DNA of 8,826 bases from Omnitrophica WOR_2 bacterium GWA2_47_8 (GTDB taxonomy: Bacteria > Omnitrophota > Gorgyraeia > Zapsychrales > GWA2-47-8): the NCBI GenBank assembly GCA_001805375.1, contig MHFY01000008.1, forward strand, positions 8,306 to 17,131, in the 5' to 3' direction. The notes under the pieces are model-generated. The model was not told where the DNA came from, made no database searches, and saw only the letters and a list, made by a program, of their open reading frames with translations. Shown in pieces: positions 7,135 through 8,826 of the stretch. How positions within the stretch are numbered: position 1 is the stretch's first letter; each line of letters opens with the position of its first letter. A program made the position numbers and the translations under genes.

Positions 7135-7247
7135 AAGATACAAGAAACAATAACCAAATAAATTAGAATGACCAATAAACCAAATTTATTGTTTGAATTT
7201 TAAGTTTTGTGATTTATTTGTATCTTGGTTCTTGGTTATTGTATCTT
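7135..7247. repeat. AT-rich imperfect palindrome between rtcB and archease
   Basis: The spacer is a long imperfect inverted repeat. The left arm (7135-7164, beginning AAGATACAA) mirrors the right arm (7211-7247, ending TTGTATCTT). The first 23 positions match at 20, and after a short bulge both arms share AAATAAAT. Inside sits a second hairpin, CAATAAA (7173-7179) with TTTATTG (7185-7191) around five bases. The arms use a simple A/C-rich vocabulary (repeated AAC, CAAGA and AACCAA) on one strand and its complement on the other. This looks like a dispersed intergenic palindrome or a remnant of a small non-autonomous element rather than coding sequence. In a read-through transcript it would fold into a large stem just ahead of the archease start. 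Confidence 0.7.
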
Positions 7248-7255
7248 AATCCATT

Positions 7256-7687
7256 ATGCCTTATCAATTCCTCCCAGATATGGTCACCGCGGATGTGGCG
7301 TTCAAGGCGTGGGGCGCTACATTGGAAGAGATGTTCGCCTCCGCGGCCCGGGCGACCATGAATGTCATGGTCGAGAATTTGAGCGCGATCGCGAGCGAAA
7401 CAACACAACCCATTGAGCTTGCCGCGGAAACGATCGAGAACCTGCTGTTTGATTTCCTGCAGGAGCTGGTATTTTATAAAGACGCGAAACAGCTGCTGCT
7501 CTTACCGGAAGATATTCAGATCAAGAAAGATAACAACCGTTATTTTTTAAAGGCTTTCCTTAAAGGAGAAATGCTGAAGACACATAAACACCACCTCAAT
7601 GTGGATGTAAAGGCCGTGACCATGCACCTTTTTAGTGTTTCCCAAATGGAAGGCGGGTGGGAAGCGATGGTTGTCTTGGATATATGA
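7256..7687 (+). CDS. Archease (RtcB-activating protein)
   Basis: Archease helps RtcB by speeding its guanylation and allowing multiple turnover. The 143-residue length fits the family. The N-terminal block VTADVAFKAWGATLEEMFASAA (10-31 overall) matches the family's HTADIG...YG.TLEE.F pattern. The middle helix ENLLFDFLQELVFY (61-74) matches the LLYSFLEELL region. The end GEML...VKAVTMH (104-124) and the C-terminal W-x-A-x-x-V-L-D-I match the GE.L...VKAITYH and ...PDI signatures. The conserved acidic D13 and the D142-I143 terminus, which form the metal site in characterised archeases, are retained. The usual histidine before T-A-D is valine (V10). The gene is 135 bases after rtcB with a palindromic repeat between. 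No Shine-Dalgarno is visible, but the family-typical N-terminus supports the ATG at 7256. Confidence 0.93.
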   Translation: MPYQFLPDMVTADVAFKAWGATLEEMFASAARATMNVMVENLSAIASETTQPIELAAETIENLLFDFLQELVFYKDAKQLLLLPEDIQIKKDNNRYFLKAFLKGEMLKTHKHHLNVDVKAVTMHLFSVSQMEGGWEAMVVLDI

Positions 7688-7688
7688 T

Positions 7689-7720
7689 ACAGCCCCTTAT
7701 AAAATTTATTCAGGGGCTGT
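7689..7720 (+). terminator. Stem-loop directly after archease, probable terminator
   Basis: ACAGCCCCT (7689-7697) pairs perfectly with AGGGGCTGT (7712-7720), a GC-rich 9-bp stem starting one base after the archease stop. The 14-base loop contains a small ATAA/TTAT pairing. The following bases (TGATTG) are not a T-run, so it may be a weak intrinsic terminator or a 3'-end stabilising hairpin. Confidence 0.5.
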
Positions 7721-7721
7721 T

Positions 7722-7798
7722 GATTGCACAGATGGTGGAAGATTACACAGATGTAATGGCGGTTTATCTGTGTAATCAATTTCAAAATCTGCGTTATC
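7722..7798. repeat. Four-copy GATTACACAGAT repeat in two-forward, two-reverse layout
   Basis: Four 12-base units are present: GATTGCACAGAT at 7722-7733 (plus), GATTACACAGAT at 7741-7752 (plus), the same unit inverted at 7766-7777, and an inverted GATAACGCAGAT at 7787-7798. The inner pair is a perfect 12-bp palindrome with a 13-base loop; the outer units differ from it by one and two bases. Units on each side are 19 and 21 bases apart, about two helix turns. I recall similar GATTACACAG-type intergenic repeats in many bacterial genomes, so this is probably a dispersed repeat. Its layout would also suit a protein-binding array or a cruciform. Confidence 0.7.
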
Positions 7799-7871
7799 AT
7801 TTCTCATAAATTTTTTTCTTCCCATTTTTGGTTTTATGAAGTAAACTTAAATCAATCAGTTTTTTAAAAAA

Positions 7872-7876
7872 AAGGA
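7872..7876 (+). promoter_or_regulatory. Shine-Dalgarno of the 64-residue gene
   Basis: AAGGA lies 11 bases before the ATG at 7888, slightly far but inside an A-rich stretch. It supports the reality of this small gene and the choice of start. Confidence 0.45.
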
Positions 7877-7887
7877 AAAAGGCCCGC

Positions 7888-8082
7888 ATGACTGAACAAG
7901 AAAAGAACACCCTTCTCAGCAACAAAGAAGTTGTCGAAGAGATCAATCGCCACAAATGGATCGAAAGCGAAAAGGCCGGCTGCGACATCGGATTCGAACG
8001 CGCCGCGGAAGACTGGCTGAACCGTTTCGCGAGAGAATGGCTTAGGCGCCATCCGATCCTTCGCAAGAGAAACGGGCGATAG
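7888..8082 (+). CDS. Small charged helical protein of unknown function (64 residues)
   Basis: This short protein is rich in Glu, Lys and Arg and has several Trp. It reads as two amphipathic helices: about 12-30 (KEVVEEINRHKWIESEKAG) and 33-55 (DIGFERAAEDWLNRFAREWLRRH), with a basic tail. There is no signal peptide, membrane segment or cysteine pair (one Cys at 32). The motif H-K-W-x-x-S-E-x-x-G-x-D-I-G-x-x-x-A is, from memory, shared with a short segment of DUF4032-type and related bacterial proteins, where its role is unknown. That patterning, the upstream AAGGA and the absence of a competing reading frame argue that it is real. It lies 200 bases after archease, beyond a terminator-like stem and a repeat, so it is probably transcribed separately. 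Confidence 0.72.
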   Translation: MTEQEKNTLLSNKEVVEEINRHKWIESEKAGCDIGFERAAEDWLNRFAREWLRRHPILRKRNGR

Positions 8083-8332
8083 GCTTCTTCGATAATCTTT
8101 CTTATCCTCAGGGCCCTCCCCAAGGGCCTCAGCAGATCCCTCTGAAAGTTGATCTAAGATTCATTTTGATCTTATTTTCCTTGTTATCACCTGTAAATAA
8201 ATATAAAAAATCCTTTATAAGTTTTTTAAATAGAATAAGATAACTTATATATTTTACAAAAATCTTAAATAGTGGTTGCGAAAGATCTCCAGGGAAAGGG
8301 TATCTATTAAAATTTGTCAAGAATGAGCCCGC
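8083..8332. other. AT-rich 250-base spacer before the RNB gene
   Basis: The first part has a GC-rich hairpin, and the stretch from about 8160 to 8270 is strikingly AT-rich with T-runs and A-runs. TATAAG (8216-8221) and CTTATA (8244-8249) form a loose inverted pair. TTGCGA (8276-8281) followed by TATCTA (8301-8306) is a poor promoter candidate (19-base spacer). No convincing coding sequence, tRNA or riboswitch is seen; the spacer probably holds the end of the small gene's transcript and the promoter of the RNB gene. Confidence 0.5.
8111..8174 (+). terminator. Two tandem hairpins after the small gene, weak terminator candidate
   Basis: GGCCCT (8112-8117) pairs with AGGGCC (8123-8128) around five bases, extended by a G-T pair. 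A second stem, TAAGAT (8155-8160) with ATCTTA (8169-8174), is followed by TTTTCC. The first stem is GC-rich but has no T-run, while the second has a short T-run but an AT-rich stem. Either could end the upstream transcript; neither is convincing alone. Confidence 0.3.
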
Positions 8333-8826
8333 ATGCCTCGTCAGCCAAGAAGAAAAAACTTTAACTTAAAGTCGATCGCCCGTGAAGCCGTGAGAAATTA
8401 CGGCTTTCTCATCACTTTTCCTCCTCCCGTCATCAAGGAAACCAGGCGGCTGCACAGAGAAGCCGTATTAGGGAACTTTGACCACACCCTCCGGGACCTG
8501 CGCCCGTTATTATGGTCTTCCATCGACAACGTTGATTCCAGGGACCTGGACCAATTGGAATTCTGTGAAAGGACCGCCAATCGCGAGATCAGGGTTTTGG
8601 TCGCCATCGCCGATGTCGATCATTATGTCAAAAAAGGTTCCCGCGTCGACCGGCACGCCTCCATGAACGCGACTTCTGTTTATACGGGAGTTGAGATCTT
8701 TCCCATGCTCCCGGAAAAACTTTCCACCGACATGTCCTCGCTGAATGAGGGGCAAGACCGTTTGGCCGTGGTGGTCGAATTTTTCGTTAAAAAGGAAGGA
8801 GACCTTCGGCAGGGCGAGATCTTCCG
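8333..8826 (+). CDS. RNase II/RNB-domain 3'-5' exoribonuclease, partial (C-terminus beyond the right edge)
   Basis: The frame is open from the ATG at 8333 to the right edge, giving 164 complete codons. After a short basic N-terminus the RNB catalytic domain starts near residue 58. WSSIDNVDSRDLDQLE (61-76) corresponds to the catalytic ID-P-E-D-A-x-DFDDA motif. VAIADVDHYV (90-99) corresponds to HIADVSHYV. TSVYTGVEIFPMLPEKLS (114-131) and SSLNEGQDRLAVVVE (135-149) are the following conserved blocks. D65, D71 and D73 match RNase II D201, D207 and D209, while the position of D210 is Gln (Q74). The cold-shock domains that precede RNB in RNase II and RNase R are absent. I recall a compact bacterial RNB subfamily with this same IDN-x-DSRDLDQ motif. 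The expected role is RNA decay from the 3' end. An upstream in-frame TGA at 8324 makes the ATG at 8333 the earliest possible ATG; no Shine-Dalgarno is visible. Confidence 0.9.
   Translation, partial: MPRQPRRKNFNLKSIAREAVRNYGFLITFPPPVIKETRRLHREAVLGNFDHTLRDLRPLLWSSIDNVDSRDLDQLEFCERTANREIRVLVAIADVDHYVKKGSRVDRHASMNATSVYTGVEIFPMLPEKLSTDMSSLNEGQDRLAVVVEFFVKKEGDLRQGEIF

Noticed and set aside
7722..7798. CRISPR-like array
   Set aside because: The units are only 12 bases, are in inverted orientation, have spacers of 7-13 bases, and no cas gene is near.
7797..8123. Minus-strand 108-codon frame opposite the 64-residue gene
   Set aside because: It is low in pattern, runs through AT-rich spacer, and its Phe/Leu-rich composition reflects A-runs on the other strand; the plus-strand gene has the better motif and ribosome-binding site.
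8323..8364. Alternative start at the ATG of 8323 for the RNB gene
   Set aside because: It is out of frame and meets a stop after about 13 codons.
8510..8755. Minus-strand 81-codon frame at the right end
   Set aside because: It is antisense to the RNB catalytic motifs.

Overview
The window is a gene-dense stretch of bacterial chromosome of moderate GC with AT-rich spacers. It shows no rRNA, tRNA, CRISPR array, transposase or phage gene. The mix of genes suggests an uncultured bacterium of an Omnitrophota- or Patescibacteria-like kind: an RtcB and archease pair, a PEGA-domain membrane protein beside a membrane glycosyltransferase, and a B12-type radical SAM enzyme. The phylum is an inference and cannot be fixed from the sequence. 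All frames read well with the standard bacterial code.

Left part (1-3109, minus strand): a tightly packed three-gene transcription unit. It is read from a single-module PqiA-family membrane protein (2606-3109), through a 501-residue PEGA-domain membrane-anchored protein (1079-2584), into a large family 2 membrane glycosyltransferase (1-1089) that runs off the left edge. The gaps are 21 bases and then an 11-base overlap, so co-transcription is likely. The common theme is the cell envelope. A good promoter candidate lies just upstream of the first gene.

Middle part (3110-5662): a divergent spacer with a perfect 12-bp inverted repeat, then an unrecognised 153-residue soluble protein on the plus strand (3266-3727). 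This gene converges, 31 bases apart, on a 575-residue B12-binding-domain radical SAM protein on the minus strand (3759-5486). The 176-base spacer before rtcB holds candidate divergent promoters placed back to back.

Right part (5663-8826, plus strand): rtcB (tRNA/RNA ligase, 5663-7120) and archease (7256-7687), its guanylation helper, form an RNA-repair or RNA-splicing pair. The two genes are separated, and then followed, by two different palindromic intergenic repeats (7135-7247 and 7722-7798). Next come a 64-residue charged helical protein (7888-8082), an AT-rich spacer, and the first 164 codons of an RNase II/RNB-family exoribonuclease (8333 to the edge). RtcB, archease and the RNB enzyme all act on RNA, but the spacers and repeats between them argue against one simple operon.

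No clearly new system is evident. The points most worth following are the two structured repeats around the archease gene, the non-canonical active-site or motif residues in the archease and the RNB enzyme, the glycosyltransferase/PEGA/PqiA unit, and the two unrecognised small proteins.
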